Notes: generated by a model from the sequence alone, not told the origin. Shown: positions 14,390-22,672, counted from the first letter of the stretch. The stretch: 26,494 nucleotides of DNA from Methylococcales bacterium (GCA_009692395.1 SHZG01000006.1:1-26494), one strand, 5' to 3'. Made by a program: numbers and translations.

Positions 14390-15751
14390 TTACTGCAATA
14401 ATCGCTGTATATCGACAAACATAGCAACAGACATTAATAACATTAACAAGGCGACACCGATTTGTTGAAAAAATTCTTGTATTTTTTCTGAAACAGGCTT
14501 GCCTTGAATGGCTTCTAGGGCAAAAAATAATAAGTGACCGCCGTCTAATACGGGGATGGGTAATAAATTTAGCACACCTAAACTAACGCTGACCAAGCCC
14601 AAAAATTTAATGAAGGCAACAAAACCCATGTCGGCAGATTGCCCTGCATATTGAGCAATACTAATTGGACCACTGAGGTTTTCAACGGAGGCTTTGCCAC
14701 TTAACATTCTACCCATCATTTTCAGCGTGGAGGTGCAGTAAAAATAAGTGGTTTTAAAGGCGGCAGGAATAGCATCAACAGGTGATAAGGCGCGGTCAAC
14801 GGTGATGGCTTTCATCAAGTCTTCGGGGACAAACACGCCTGCGCCAATTTTACCTTCAGTTTTGTCACCAACAGGTGTTCCTTTTGGCGTGATGCTGAGT
14901 GGCATTCTTGCGCCATCACGTTCAATAATTAACTGCATGGCAATATCGGGATGGGTTTTGATTATATCGACCCATTGTTGCCAATCTGTTATCGGGATGT
15001 TATCGATACTGATGATGACATCCCCTGTTTGTAAGCCAGCGGCTAGGGCTGCACTGTCGGGTAATAAGTGACCAATAATAGGTTTTAAGCTGGGTGTCCA
15101 CGGTTTAAAGCCAAGGCGTTTGTAGAATGCAGCCACATCCAGTTTGTCTTGCTCATTAAGCACGAGGGTTTTAACAGTGGCTGCTTCGCTGTCATGTATG
15201 ACTGTGACGTTAATGGTTTGCTCACCTTCTAGGGCAGAAGAAACAATGCTTTCCATTGCTTCTACCCACGTTGGTGTGAGCTTGTCATTAACAGCAGTAA
15301 TTTCATCGCCTTCGACAAAACCTGCTTGTGCGGCAAGGCTGCCCTGTTCTACAGCACCAAGTATCGGTTTAATACCCGATTCACCAATAACTAACACGGC
15401 CCAAAATAGGAAGACTGCGAGCATAAGATTAAATAGCGGCCCTGCGGCGACTATTGCTGTTCTTGCCCAAATAGGTTGACGATTGAATGCAAACGGTAGG
15501 TCTTCGGGAGCAACTTCGCCTTCACGCTCCTCGACCATTTTGACATAGCCGCCTAGGGGAATCGCAGATAATACATATTCAGTATCAGCTGGATTTTTTT
15601 GATATGACCAGAATACTTTGCCAAAACCGATGGAAAAGCGTAGCACTTTTACGCCCACTTTTCGTGCGACCAAAAAATGTCCAAATTCATGAAATGCCAC
15701 CAGAATACCGATGGCAATAATGAAATAAAATACAGTATGCAGAAAATCCAT
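14390..15751 (-). CDS. rseP: Site-2 protease RseP (intramembrane zinc metalloprotease)
   Basis: RseP cuts the anti-sigma factor RseA inside the membrane after DegS and so releases sigma-E; it also clears signal-peptide remnants. The 453-residue product (E. coli 450) has the zinc motif HEFGH at 21-25 in the first transmembrane helix. Two periplasmic PDZ domains occupy about 120-200 and 220-300 (AAQAGFVEGDEI and ALAAGLQTGDVI). The third metal ligand lies in PIPVLDGGHLLFF near residue 405 of the second conserved helix pair. A C-terminal transmembrane segment ends the protein. All catalytic residues are present. Its ATG overlaps the dxr stop by 1 bp (TAATG). Confidence 0.97.
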   Translation of the reverse strand: MDFLHTVFYFIIAIGILVAFHEFGHFLVARKVGVKVLRFSIGFGKVFWSYQKNPADTEYVLSAIPLGGYVKMVEEREGEVAPEDLPFAFNRQPIWARTAIVAAGPLFNLMLAVFLFWAVLVIGESGIKPILGAVEQGSLAAQAGFVEGDEITAVNDKLTPTWVEAMESIVSSALEGEQTINVTVIHDSEAATVKTLVLNEQDKLDVAAFYKRLGFKPWTPSLKPIIGHLLPDSAALAAGLQTGDVIISIDNIPITDWQQWVDIIKTHPDIAMQLIIERDGARMPLSITPKGTPVGDKTEGKIGAGVFVPEDLMKAITVDRALSPVDAIPAAFKTTYFYCTSTLKMMGRMLSGKASVENLSGPISIAQYAGQSADMGFVAFIKFLGLVSVSLGVLNLLPIPVLDGGHLLFFALEAIQGKPVSEKIQEFFQQIGVALLMLLMSVAMFVDIQRLLQ

Positions 15752-16938
15752 TAATGAGACAGCTCAATAATTTGTTGATTAGCAACGACTCGCGCCTCAG
15801 CATCTGCGTCTAAAATAAGACGTAAACTGTCAGCGGTAGTGGCTTCAAATTTTGCCATTGTACGTTCAATAATGACGGCAATGTCAGTAAAACGGAGTTG
15901 CTCATTTAAAAACGCTTCAACGGCAATTTCATTCGCCGCATTTAATACCGTTGGCATAATGCCACCTGCATTAATCGCTTCGTAAGCCAGTCGTAAACAC
16001 GGAAAGCGTTGCAAATCAGGTTCTTCAAAATCCATCCGCGCCACGTCACAAATATTCAACGGGGCAACGCCTGAATCAAAACGTTCTGGCCATGCTAAAG
16101 AATAAGCAATGGGAATACGCATATCGGGGTTGCCCATTTGTGCGAGTACCGTGCCATCGACATAATCCACCATCGAATGAATGACGCTTTGTGGATGAAT
16201 GACAATTTGAATTTGTTCGGGCTTCATATCAAACAATAAACAGGCTTCAATCATTTCTAAGCCTTTGTTCATCATGGTGGCAGAATCGACCGATATTTTT
16301 CTGCCCATGTCCCAATTGGGATGTGCCACGGCTTGCGCGGGTGTGACATCAACCATTTTTTCGATGGGCAGTTGACGAAACGGGCCGCCTGAGGCAGTTA
16401 ATAAAATGCGGCGTACGCCTTTTGCCTTCGCCCCTGAGGTATAAACGGCGGGCATACATTGAAAAATGGCGTTATGTTCGCTGTCTATCGGCAACAGTTG
16501 TGCGCCAGATTTTTCCACGGCATCCATAAAAATTGCGCCTGACATCACCAGTGCTTCTTTGTTGGCAAGCAAAATGGTTTTACCTGCTTTTGCCGCCGCT
16601 AAGCTGGGCAATAAACCTGCTGCACCAACGATTGCCGCCATCACTGAATCGACATTATCCAAGGTGGCAACGTGTTCTAATGCTGCCGCGCCTGAGAACA
16701 CTTGAATATCAGCCACAGGCGAATTTTTCAGTTGCTCTTTAAATTCCGCCGCTTTAGCTTCATTGACCACCACGACTACTTCAGGATGATGAGCTAAACA
16801 CTGCTCATATAAATCCGTAATATTGGTGTTAGCGGTTAAGGCGATGACTTTATAAAGGTGTGAATGTCTAGCGACCACATCTAAGGTACTGACTCCAATT
16901 GAGCCTGTCGCACCGAGTATACAAATACCTTTTCTCAT
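15751..16938 (-). CDS. dxr: 1-deoxy-D-xylulose-5-phosphate reductoisomerase
   Basis: Dxr turns deoxyxylulose phosphate into methylerythritol phosphate with NADPH, the committed step of the non-mevalonate isoprenoid pathway and the target of fosmidomycin. The product is 395 residues (E. coli 398). The NADPH loop is GATGSIG at 9-15, LANKEALVMSG spans 124-134, and the metal-binding IDSEHNA has Asp152 and Glu154. SGGPFR and MNKGLEMIEA complete the active site. The gene overlaps cdsA by 4 bp (ATGA) and rseP by 1 bp, giving tight translational coupling. It shares the transcript with uppS, which uses the end product of the same isoprenoid route. Confidence 0.98.
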   Translation of the reverse strand: MRKGICILGATGSIGVSTLDVVARHSHLYKVIALTANTNITDLYEQCLAHHPEVVVVVNEAKAAEFKEQLKNSPVADIQVFSGAAALEHVATLDNVDSVMAAIVGAAGLLPSLAAAKAGKTILLANKEALVMSGAIFMDAVEKSGAQLLPIDSEHNAIFQCMPAVYTSGAKAKGVRRILLTASGGPFRQLPIEKMVDVTPAQAVAHPNWDMGRKISVDSATMMNKGLEMIEACLLFDMKPEQIQIVIHPQSVIHSMVDYVDGTVLAQMGNPDMRIPIAYSLAWPERFDSGVAPLNICDVARMDFEEPDLQRFPCLRLAYEAINAGGIMPTVLNAANEIAVEAFLNEQLRFTDIAVIIERTMAKFEATTADSLRLILDADAEARVVANQQIIELSH

Positions 16939-17807
16939 GCCACTGCCCTACTCATTAAATAAATACCTGCATAAAACAGTGGAATAGCGGCAATTAAGCT
17001 ATCAATTCTATCGAGAATCCCACCATGGCCTGGTAATAAAGTACCACTATCTTTAAAATCGCCTTGACGTTTAACTAAACTGAAAAATAAATCGCCATAA
17101 ATAGAAATTAATACGGTTAATACGGATAACAACAAGAAATCGGCGGCGAATATAAAAGCGAAGCTATAAAATAGGCTAGCGGCGATACTGCATAAAGCCC
17201 CTGCGATTAACGCACCGAAGACACCTGCTACCGTTTTTCCAGGGCTAATTTCGGGTGATAATTTAGTGGTACCGTATTTTTTACCGACAAAATACGCCGC
17301 AATATCGGCTGCCCAAATTAATACTAAAAAGTACATCGCCATTTCGGGTGAATAAAACGCGCGTAAGCGAGTCAAAAATAACCACGTTGCTAATAATATT
17401 CCCCAACCAATCAAGGCTTTAGTACGTTTTTTTAGCTCTAAGGCTAATAAATTCGTGGGCATACTGCGAATTAACACCATCGCTATTATCCAGAATACGA
17501 TGGGCGGTATGACTAACCATTCTAAAATACCCGACTGATCCCTGACATCCGTCCAATCAAACGTAAGCGCGATGAGTTCAAGAATTTGTGTCCAAAAATG
17601 TAACACCAGCATCGGTACAATGAGAGTAAGCAGAAATACGCAACGTTTAGGTATAGACGCAACATTAATAAGATTAAGCCATTCCCAAGCCGCCAACAAC
17701 GTAATTAAAGCGATCATTAGAGAGAAAAAATCTTGTGGTAACGCTAGCACTGCCCAGATGACTAAAGGGACTAGAATGACGGCGGTAATAATTCGCTGTT
17801 TTAACAT
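16935..17807 (-). CDS. cdsA: Phosphatidate cytidylyltransferase
   Basis: CdsA makes CDP-diacylglycerol from phosphatidate and CTP, the branch point of phospholipid synthesis in the inner membrane. The product is 290 residues (E. coli 285) with about eight hydrophobic segments. The CDS signature near the C terminus (about 243-269) is complete: SLVKRQGDFKDSG followed by LPGHGGILDRID, with the conserved Lys-Asp and Asp-Arg-x-Asp residues that bind metal and CTP. The gene lies 17 bp after uppS and its end overlaps dxr by 4 bp. No strong ribosome-binding site precedes ATG 17807, which suggests that translation is carried over from uppS. Confidence 0.97.
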   Translation of the reverse strand: MLKQRIITAVILVPLVIWAVLALPQDFFSLMIALITLLAAWEWLNLINVASIPKRCVFLLTLIVPMLVLHFWTQILELIALTFDWTDVRDQSGILEWLVIPPIVFWIIAMVLIRSMPTNLLALELKKRTKALIGWGILLATWLFLTRLRAFYSPEMAMYFLVLIWAADIAAYFVGKKYGTTKLSPEISPGKTVAGVFGALIAGALCSIAASLFYSFAFIFAADFLLLSVLTVLISIYGDLFFSLVKRQGDFKDSGTLLPGHGGILDRIDSLIAAIPLFYAGIYLMSRAVA

Positions 17808-17824
17808 ATTGATAAATTCTAAAG

Positions 17825-18592
17825 TTAAGGTTGTAAAGTGACGACTTGACTAAGCACTTGCTCGCCCGTATGACCAAAGCGGCGTTGGCGACTTTTAAAA
17901 CTGGCAATCGCTTCTGCTAACACACTCGGCGTAAAATCAGGCCAGAGCTTTGGTGTAAAATACATTTCTGCGTAGGCTAATTGCCATAACATAAAGTTAC
18001 TCACCCGTTGTTCACCGCCTGTGCGAATAAATAAATCGGGTTCTGGCAAATCAGCCGTTGATAAATATTGACCAATCAGGGTTTCATGGATGTCTTCTGG
18101 CGTTAACTCTGCCGTTACTATTTTTAACGCAATGTTTTGAAACGCCTGACATATATCCCAATGCCCACCATAATTAGCGGCAATCACCAAGGTTAGTGCG
18201 GTGTTGTTTTCGGTTTGTGTTTCGCCTTCTGCCATCTTTTGTTGTAACTTGTCGGAAAACACGCTTCTGTCACCAATAAAACGCAAGCGTATATTATTAC
18301 GATCCAGTTTATTAATTTCCCGTTGCAACGTTGCCATAAACAGCGTCATTAACAAGGACACTTCGGCTTCGGGTCGTCGCCAATTTTCACTACTAAACGC
18401 AAACAGCGACAGCACTTCAATTTTTTGCGTGGCGCAATATTCAACAATTTTGCGCACGGTTTTAACGCCTGCTTGATGACCTAGCGCGCGCGGCATAAAG
18501 CGTTGTTGCGCCCAACGCCCATTACCATCCATGATGATGGCAATATGACGGGGGTTAGGATTAAGGTGCTGCGCTTGGTCATCGGTAGGCAT
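17825..18592 (-). CDS. uppS: Undecaprenyl diphosphate synthase (di-trans,poly-cis)
   Basis: UppS condenses eight isopentenyl diphosphates onto farnesyl diphosphate to make the C55 lipid carrier for cell-wall synthesis. The 255-residue product has MDGNGRWA at 21-28 with catalytic Asp22, HQAG at 39-42, FSSENWRRP at 66-74, and the diphosphate-binding block RTGGEQRVSNFMLW starting at Arg190, with Arg196 and Ser198. Length and motifs are normal for the family (E. coli 253). It lies between frr (21 bp upstream) and cdsA (17 bp downstream) in the conserved order. Confidence 0.98.
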   Translation of the reverse strand: MPTDDQAQHLNPNPRHIAIIMDGNGRWAQQRFMPRALGHQAGVKTVRKIVEYCATQKIEVLSLFAFSSENWRRPEAEVSLLMTLFMATLQREINKLDRNNIRLRFIGDRSVFSDKLQQKMAEGETQTENNTALTLVIAANYGGHWDICQAFQNIALKIVTAELTPEDIHETLIGQYLSTADLPEPDLFIRTGGEQRVSNFMLWQLAYAEMYFTPKLWPDFTPSVLAEAIASFKSRQRRFGHTGEQVLSQVVTLQP

Positions 18593-18613
18593 GGCTAATC
18601 TTACACAAGTGAA

Positions 18614-19171
18614 TTACATTGATAACAAGTCCGCCTCTTTGGCTTCCAATAATTTTTCCACATCCTTAATGTATTGACCCGTTAGTTTTTGAATGTTTTC
18701 TTCCGAATCATGTGCGTCATCTTCAGAAATTTTCTTGTCTTTTAATAAACGTTGAATGTCAGAATTAGAATCACGGCGAATATTACGAATCGCTACCCGT
18801 CCATTTTCAGCTTCATGCTTAACCACTTTCACTAAGGCTTTACGGCGTTCTTCAGTCAATGCGGGTAATGGAATACGAATCGTCATGCCATTAGTCATAG
18901 GATTCAACCCTAAAGCAGACTTTAAAATCGCTTTTTCAATCGCTTGCACCATCGACTTTTCCCACGGCGTAACGCTGAGCGTTCTAGCATCTTCAACCGC
19001 AACATTCGCTACCGCAGAGATAGCTGAATCCGTGCCGTAGTAAGACACAACCACTTGATCCAACAAACTAGGATGCGCTCTCCCTGTTCTTATTTTAGAA
19101 AACTCCTGTTTTAAAGCTTCAATGCTTTTGCCCATACGCGTTGCCGCGCTTTGTTGAATATCACTAATCAT
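18614..19171 (-). CDS. frr: Ribosome recycling factor
   Basis: RRF, with EF-G, splits the post-termination ribosome. The 185-residue product has the same length as the E. coli protein. It carries KIRTGRAHPSLLDQ at 26-39, NPMTNGMTIRIPLPALTEERR in the middle and the conserved NIRRDSN segment in the long helical arm. The ATG shares its A with the pyrH stop (TAATG), so it is probably translated by ribosomes finishing pyrH. The frame is intact and nothing is unusual. Confidence 0.98.
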   Translation of the reverse strand: MISDIQQSAATRMGKSIEALKQEFSKIRTGRAHPSLLDQVVVSYYGTDSAISAVANVAVEDARTLSVTPWEKSMVQAIEKAILKSALGLNPMTNGMTIRIPLPALTEERRKALVKVVKHEAENGRVAIRNIRRDSNSDIQRLLKDKKISEDDAHDSEENIQKLTGQYIKDVEKLLEAKEADLLSM

Positions 19172-19896
19172 TATGCTGTTCCTCGTTCAATAAGAGAGCC
19201 TATCTCTTCACCCATCATGAGTCTCATGATAGCCCCTTGTTCAAAAATATTCATGACGCGCATCGGGACATTATTATCACGGCATAATACCAAAGCGGTA
19301 GTATCCATGACATTAAGCCGTTGGTCGAGTGCTTCGTCATACGTTAAATGTGGATAAAAAATCGCATCCTTGACTTTTTCAGGGTCAGCGGAATAAACGC
19401 CTTTTACTTTAGTTGCTTTAATCATCAACTCGGCATTAATTTCAATGGCACGGAGACTAGCGGCAGAATCAGTGGTAAAAAATGGATTACCAATACCCGC
19501 GGCAAAAATAACGACCCGCCCTTTTTCTAAATGGCGAACCGCGCGACGGCGGATATAACTTTCACACACTTGATTGATTTGTAACGCGGACATCACCCGT
19601 ACTCGTTGCCCTTGATGCTCTAACGCATCCTGCATCGCTAAGGCATTAATGACGGTGGCTAACATCCCCATTTGATCGCTAGTCACACGGTCTAAACCTT
19701 CTGAGGCTTTTTCTGCACCGCGTAAAATATTACCACCGCCTACCACTAAGCCGACTTGAATACCCGCATCACAGAGTTCTTTAATTTCAGTAGCCAAACG
19801 ATTAACAATATCAGCGTCGATATTGCTACCAGTGTCGCTGCTTAAGGCTTCACCGCTTAACTTCAGTAAAATTCTTTGGCAAATTAATTTAGTCAT
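19171..19896 (-). CDS. pyrH: UMP kinase
   Basis: PyrH phosphorylates UMP to UDP with ATP in pyrimidine nucleotide synthesis and works as a hexamer controlled by GTP and UTP. The 241-residue product (same length as E. coli) has the amino-acid-kinase fold signatures KLSGEAL at 12-18, VVGGGNILRG at 51-60, the SDQMGMLATVINALAMQ helix and the GNPFFTTDSAA substrate loop. It lies 39 bp downstream of an NYN-domain gene that separates it from tsf, and overlaps frr by 1 bp. Only a weak ribosome-binding site precedes the ATG. Confidence 0.98.
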   Translation of the reverse strand: MTKLICQRILLKLSGEALSSDTGSNIDADIVNRLATEIKELCDAGIQVGLVVGGGNILRGAEKASEGLDRVTSDQMGMLATVINALAMQDALEHQGQRVRVMSALQINQVCESYIRRRAVRHLEKGRVVIFAAGIGNPFFTTDSAASLRAIEINAELMIKATKVKGVYSADPEKVKDAIFYPHLTYDEALDQRLNVMDTTALVLCRDNNVPMRVMNIFEQGAIMRLMMGEEIGSLIERGTA

Positions 19897-19935
19897 GGGA
19901 TTTTCGTTTGAGTGAAGTTTATGGGAAATGAATTG

Positions 19936-20580
19936 TTAAATTGCATTCGCGACAGTGTTTAATTTTTGTTGGTTATAAATGACTTTATTCTCTTTTATTA
20001 TCAGAACGCCATGCTTAATTAACAGTTCAATAAATTGATTGCTATCTATATTTTCAGCTTTAAATTTTGCATTAATACTATTTAACAGTGTTTCTTTTTT
20101 TGCTGGTCTACTGTGCGACAACAAATGAAAACAATATTCATATAAATATCGATATTCATCTTCTTTTGCTGTGATTGTTATTTCTGTGGGTACGAGTTGA
20201 ATTTCTTTTTTAATACCAACACGCTCTGCACTACGTCCTTGGTCAATTAACAAACTAACTGCATAATCTAAGTCTGCATCATTGGAGACAATATCAAAAT
20301 GAGTATTCAGAGGTAATTGCGTCATAAGTATGCCAGCCCAAAAGGTAATACCAAAATCAGCGGCATTTTTACCAACTGTTAGCATTTTGACTAACTTTAA
20401 GCGGTTATCATTGATGGTAGCCGTTAAAACCATAATCCAATCAACGGGGATTTTTGCTCCGCTTTGTGCATAACACACTACAACCTGTGAATACTGCTCT
20501 AAATTTTCCATTAATTGATTAATTTGACTTGGACAATTTTCTAAATCAATTAATAGCACACGCGGCTGTTGTTCTGTCAT
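19936..20580 (-). CDS. NYN/PIN-like domain protein with C-terminal helical (winged-helix-like) domain
   Basis: The 214-residue protein starts with a likely NYN (PIN-like) nuclease domain at 1-125. LLIDLENCPSQI supplies Asp12 and Asn15, GKNAADFGITFWAGIL supplies Asp75, and FDIVSNDADLDYAVSLLIDQG supplies Asp96, Asp101 and Asp103. This acidic set and the SNDADLD motif are typical of metal-dependent RNA-cleaving NYN domains. The C-terminal part (about 140-214) is helical with a terminal hairpin (GVLIIKENKVIYN), which looks like a winged helix. The gene lies inside the otherwise conserved tsf-pyrH interval, 39 bp before pyrH. An RNase acting on rRNA, tRNA or mRNA is plausible, but the substrate is unknown. 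No antitoxin partner is seen next to it. Confidence 0.75.
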   Translation of the reverse strand: MTEQQPRVLLIDLENCPSQINQLMENLEQYSQVVVCYAQSGAKIPVDWIMVLTATINDNRLKLVKMLTVGKNAADFGITFWAGILMTQLPLNTHFDIVSNDADLDYAVSLLIDQGRSAERVGIKKEIQLVPTEITITAKEDEYRYLYEYCFHLLSHSRPAKKETLLNSINAKFKAENIDSNQFIELLIKHGVLIIKENKVIYNQQKLNTVANAI

Positions 20581-20595
20581 CTGAGGGTATTAAAT

Positions 20596-20733
20596 TCACT
20601 TATCAATAGTTACATTAAAACTACTGCTTTCGCGTTGCCCGTTGGCATCAAAAAACTGAATTTCACCTTGTTCATTCACCAGCCAAACTTCAATAGCCCC
20701 CGCTTTTAAATATAATTTAATCTTAACTCTCAT
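20596..20733 (-). pseudogene. Uma2-family (DUF820) endonuclease fragment
   Basis: A 45-codon frame encodes the C-terminal end typical of Uma2-family proteins: KLYLKAGAIEVWLVNEQGEI followed by FFDANGQRESSS. Family members usually show a ...Y..AG..EVW... block close to the C terminus of a protein of about 190 residues. Here the upstream two thirds are missing: going upstream on the minus strand the frame runs straight into the inverted repeat at 20749-20826. This is best read as a remnant left by deletion or repeat insertion, not a working gene, although an ATG happens to begin it. Confidence 0.65.
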
Positions 20734-20748
20734 AAACAGATTAAATAG

Positions 20749-20826
20749 GTAGGTTGGGTTAGACGATAACCGTAACCCAACACAACATAGGTCAATATTG
20801 GGTTAAGCTACGCTAACCCAACCTAC
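20749..20826. repeat. Inverted-repeat element downstream of tsf
   Basis: Perfect 14-bp arms, GTAGGTTGGGTTAG (20749-20762) and CTAACCCAACCTAC (20813-20826), enclose a second pair, GTAACCCAA and TTGGGTTAAG. The element ends 3 bases from the tsf stop codon at 20830. It resembles the GTAGGTTGGGTTAG repeats scattered in many bacterial genomes. In RNA it would form a long hairpin right after tsf and could limit read-through or protect the 3' end. Confidence 0.75.
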
Positions 20827-20829
20827 AAC

Positions 20830-21717
20830 TTACTTAAAGCTATCGGCATACGCCGCCACTTCATCAGCAAAGTTTTCTTCTTTTTTCTCGATACCTTCAC
20901 CAACTTCAAAACGGCTAAAACGCACGACAGTGTTACCTTTTGAAGCAGCTAATTTACCGACAGTGATTTTATCGTCTTTAATAAATGGTTGACCTAACAA
21001 AGTCACTTCCGCTAAGAATTTGCTGATACGACCTTCAACCATTTTGGCAATAATTTCGACAGGTTTACCACTTTCAGCGGCTTGTGCTGAGAAAATTGCT
21101 GTTTCTTTTTCGATGGCTTCTGGTGACACTTGATCTTCAGAAACACACGCTGGTTTGCTAGCGGCAATGTGCATCGCAACATCTTTACCTAATTCGCTAT
21201 CAGCAACCGCTAATTCAACGATAACACCGATTTTGTTACCGTGTAAGTAACACGCAGTGCCGCCATCCGTTTTGAATTTTTCAAAACGTCTAACCGTGAT
21301 ATTTTCGCCTAAAGTTGAAATCAAACCACGACGCATTTCATCAACGGTAACGCCACCCTCTAAAGGCATGGACATTAACTGCTCTTCAGTTTCGATATCA
21401 GCGTTTAATAAACCTTCGGTAACATCATTAACAAACGCTACAAACGCTTCGGCTTTAGCCACGAAATCAGTTTCACAGTTAATATCGACAATAGCAACTG
21501 CTTTGCCATCTTCACTGACTTTAACACCGATAATACCTTCAGCCGCAATACGACCTGATTTTTTATCAGCTTTTGCTGCACCTGATTTTCTCATGTTTTC
21601 AATGGCTAATTCCATATCACCATTGGCTTCTACTAAGGCTTTTTTACATTCCATCATGCCAGAACTGGTTCGTTCACGCAGTTCTTTAACCATAGACGCA
21701 CTGATTACTGTACTCAT
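20830..21717 (-). CDS. tsf: Translation elongation factor Ts
   Basis: EF-Ts exchanges GDP for GTP on EF-Tu. The 295-residue product (E. coli 283) opens with the UBA-like domain, VKELRERTSSGMMECKKALV at 10-29, and has the EF-Tu-contacting TDFVAK at 83-88. The two-subdomain core and dimerisation region follow, ending FADEVAAYADSF. GAGAAA precedes the ATG. It lies 95 bp after rpsB with a hairpin terminator in the gap, so part of its expression probably depends on read-through from the rpsB promoter. A repeat follows the stop directly. Confidence 0.98.
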   Translation of the reverse strand: MSTVISASMVKELRERTSSGMMECKKALVEANGDMELAIENMRKSGAAKADKKSGRIAAEGIIGVKVSEDGKAVAIVDINCETDFVAKAEAFVAFVNDVTEGLLNADIETEEQLMSMPLEGGVTVDEMRRGLISTLGENITVRRFEKFKTDGGTACYLHGNKIGVIVELAVADSELGKDVAMHIAASKPACVSEDQVSPEAIEKETAIFSAQAAESGKPVEIIAKMVEGRISKFLAEVTLLGQPFIKDDKITVGKLAASKGNTVVRFSRFEVGEGIEKKEENFADEVAAYADSFK

Positions 21718-21742
21718 ATTTTTCTCACTCTGTCGTTACTAT

Positions 21743-21771
21743 AAAAACGCCCCCTTAAAGGAGGCGTTTTT
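21743..21771 (-). terminator. Partial terminator/attenuator between rpsB and tsf
   Basis: AAAAACGCC (21743-21751) pairs with GGCGTTTTT (21763-21771), with a further partly paired GC-rich top. Because A and T runs flank the stem it reads as a terminator in either direction. It lies 25 bases before the tsf start and can set the S2 to EF-Ts ratio. Confidence 0.75.
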
Positions 21772-21787
21772 GGATGTTTAAAGGTAA

Positions 21788-21804
21788 GGTACGCAATGCG
21801 TACC
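21788..21804. repeat. Short perfect palindrome after rpsB
   Basis: GGTACGCA-A-TGCGTACC (21788-21804) is a perfect 8-bp inverted repeat with a single central base, 8 bases past the rpsB stop. Flanking AAGGTAA and CTACA match the common GTAGGGTACGCATTGCGTACC type of dispersed intergenic repeat. Confidence 0.55.
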
Positions 21805-21812
21805 CTACAAAA

Positions 21813-22553
21813 TTATTCTGCTACAGCTTCTTCAACAAAATCATCCGCTTTTGCTGATAAACCTAAAACTGCTGTTTTTGCGTCTAATACGACTGCCGCA
21901 ACGCTTTCACAGTACAGTTTAACCGCACGAATTGAATCGTCATTACCTGGAATGATGTAATCAATTTTTTCAGGTGAATTGTTAGAGTCAACAATACCAA
22001 CGACAGGAATACCTAATTTTAAGGCTTCACTGATGGCATTTTTTTCGTAGCCGACATCCAATACAAAAATAACGTCTGGCACACCGCGCATATCTTTAAT
22101 ACCGCCTAAGCTGCGTTCTAATTTTTCTAGTTCGCGTTCCATGCCTAAGGCTTCTTTTTTACCAAAACGTTGATGTAAAGTACCGTCCGCTTTCATTGCT
22201 TCCAGTTCTTTCAAACGCGTAATTGATTTTTTGATAGTTTTAAAATTAGTCATCATGCCACCTAACCAACGGTGGTTGACGTAAGGCATTCCGCATTTTG
22301 TTGCTTCTTCTGCGACTACTTTACGCGCTGATTTTTTAGTACCGACAAACAAAATAGTGCCTTTGTTTGCAGTCATCTGACTCAGATAATTCATAGCGTC
22401 ATTGAACATAGGAAGCGTTTGTTCCAAATCGATGATATGGATTTTGTTACGCGCACCAAAAATGTATGGTGCCATTTTTGGATTCCAGTAACGAGTTTGG
22501 TGTCCAAAGTGAACACCCGCTTCAAGCATTTGACGCATGGATACTACTGCCAT
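21813..22553 (-). CDS. rpsB: 30S ribosomal protein S2
   Basis: S2 is a primary late-binding protein of the small subunit. The 246-residue product (E. coli 241) has MRQMLEAGVHFGHQTRYWNP at the N terminus, HRWLGGMMTNFKT in the middle and PVVGIVDSNNSPEKIDYIIPGNDD towards the end, all S2 signatures. A strong AGGAGAAATAA precedes ATG 22553. Unlike the usual gammaproteobacterial order, map is not the divergent neighbour; a repeat-rich gap and a kinase gene lie upstream. A structured leader at 22605-22672 may be the site of S2 autoregulation. Confidence 0.98.
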   Translation of the reverse strand: MAVVSMRQMLEAGVHFGHQTRYWNPKMAPYIFGARNKIHIIDLEQTLPMFNDAMNYLSQMTANKGTILFVGTKKSARKVVAEEATKCGMPYVNHRWLGGMMTNFKTIKKSITRLKELEAMKADGTLHQRFGKKEALGMERELEKLERSLGGIKDMRGVPDVIFVLDVGYEKNAISEALKLGIPVVGIVDSNNSPEKIDYIIPGNDDSIRAVKLYCESVAAVVLDAKTAVLGLSAKADDFVEEAVAE

Positions 22554-22604
22554 TTATTTCTCCTAAATTTAAAATTCGGACTGAGCCGAGTGGGTTACGC
22601 CGCC

Positions 22605-22672
22605 ACTTATCCCGTTTAATAACTTGCTACAAGCTAAATTGTGCAAGCACCCTATTAAACGTGACGATAAGT
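22605..22672 (-). promoter_or_regulatory. Long stem-loop in the rpsB leader, possible S2 autoregulatory element
   Basis: Three stacked complementary blocks pair across 68 bases: ACTTATC (22605-22611) with GATAAGT (22666-22672), GTTTAATA (22614-22621) with TATTAAAC (22653-22660), and CTTGC with GCAAG inside. The structure ends about 50 bases before the rpsB start, within a likely 5' leader. In E. coli S2 represses rpsB-tsf through its leader RNA; that this hairpin does so here is inference. A TTGCAC-N18-TTATTA pair lies within the loop region, so it could instead overlap the promoter. Confidence 0.4.

Noticed and set aside
19936..20733. NYN gene plus Uma2 fragment as a toxin-antitoxin or defence pair
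   Set aside because: The Uma2 piece is a truncated remnant and no small partner gene overlaps the NYN gene, so a two-component system is not supported.
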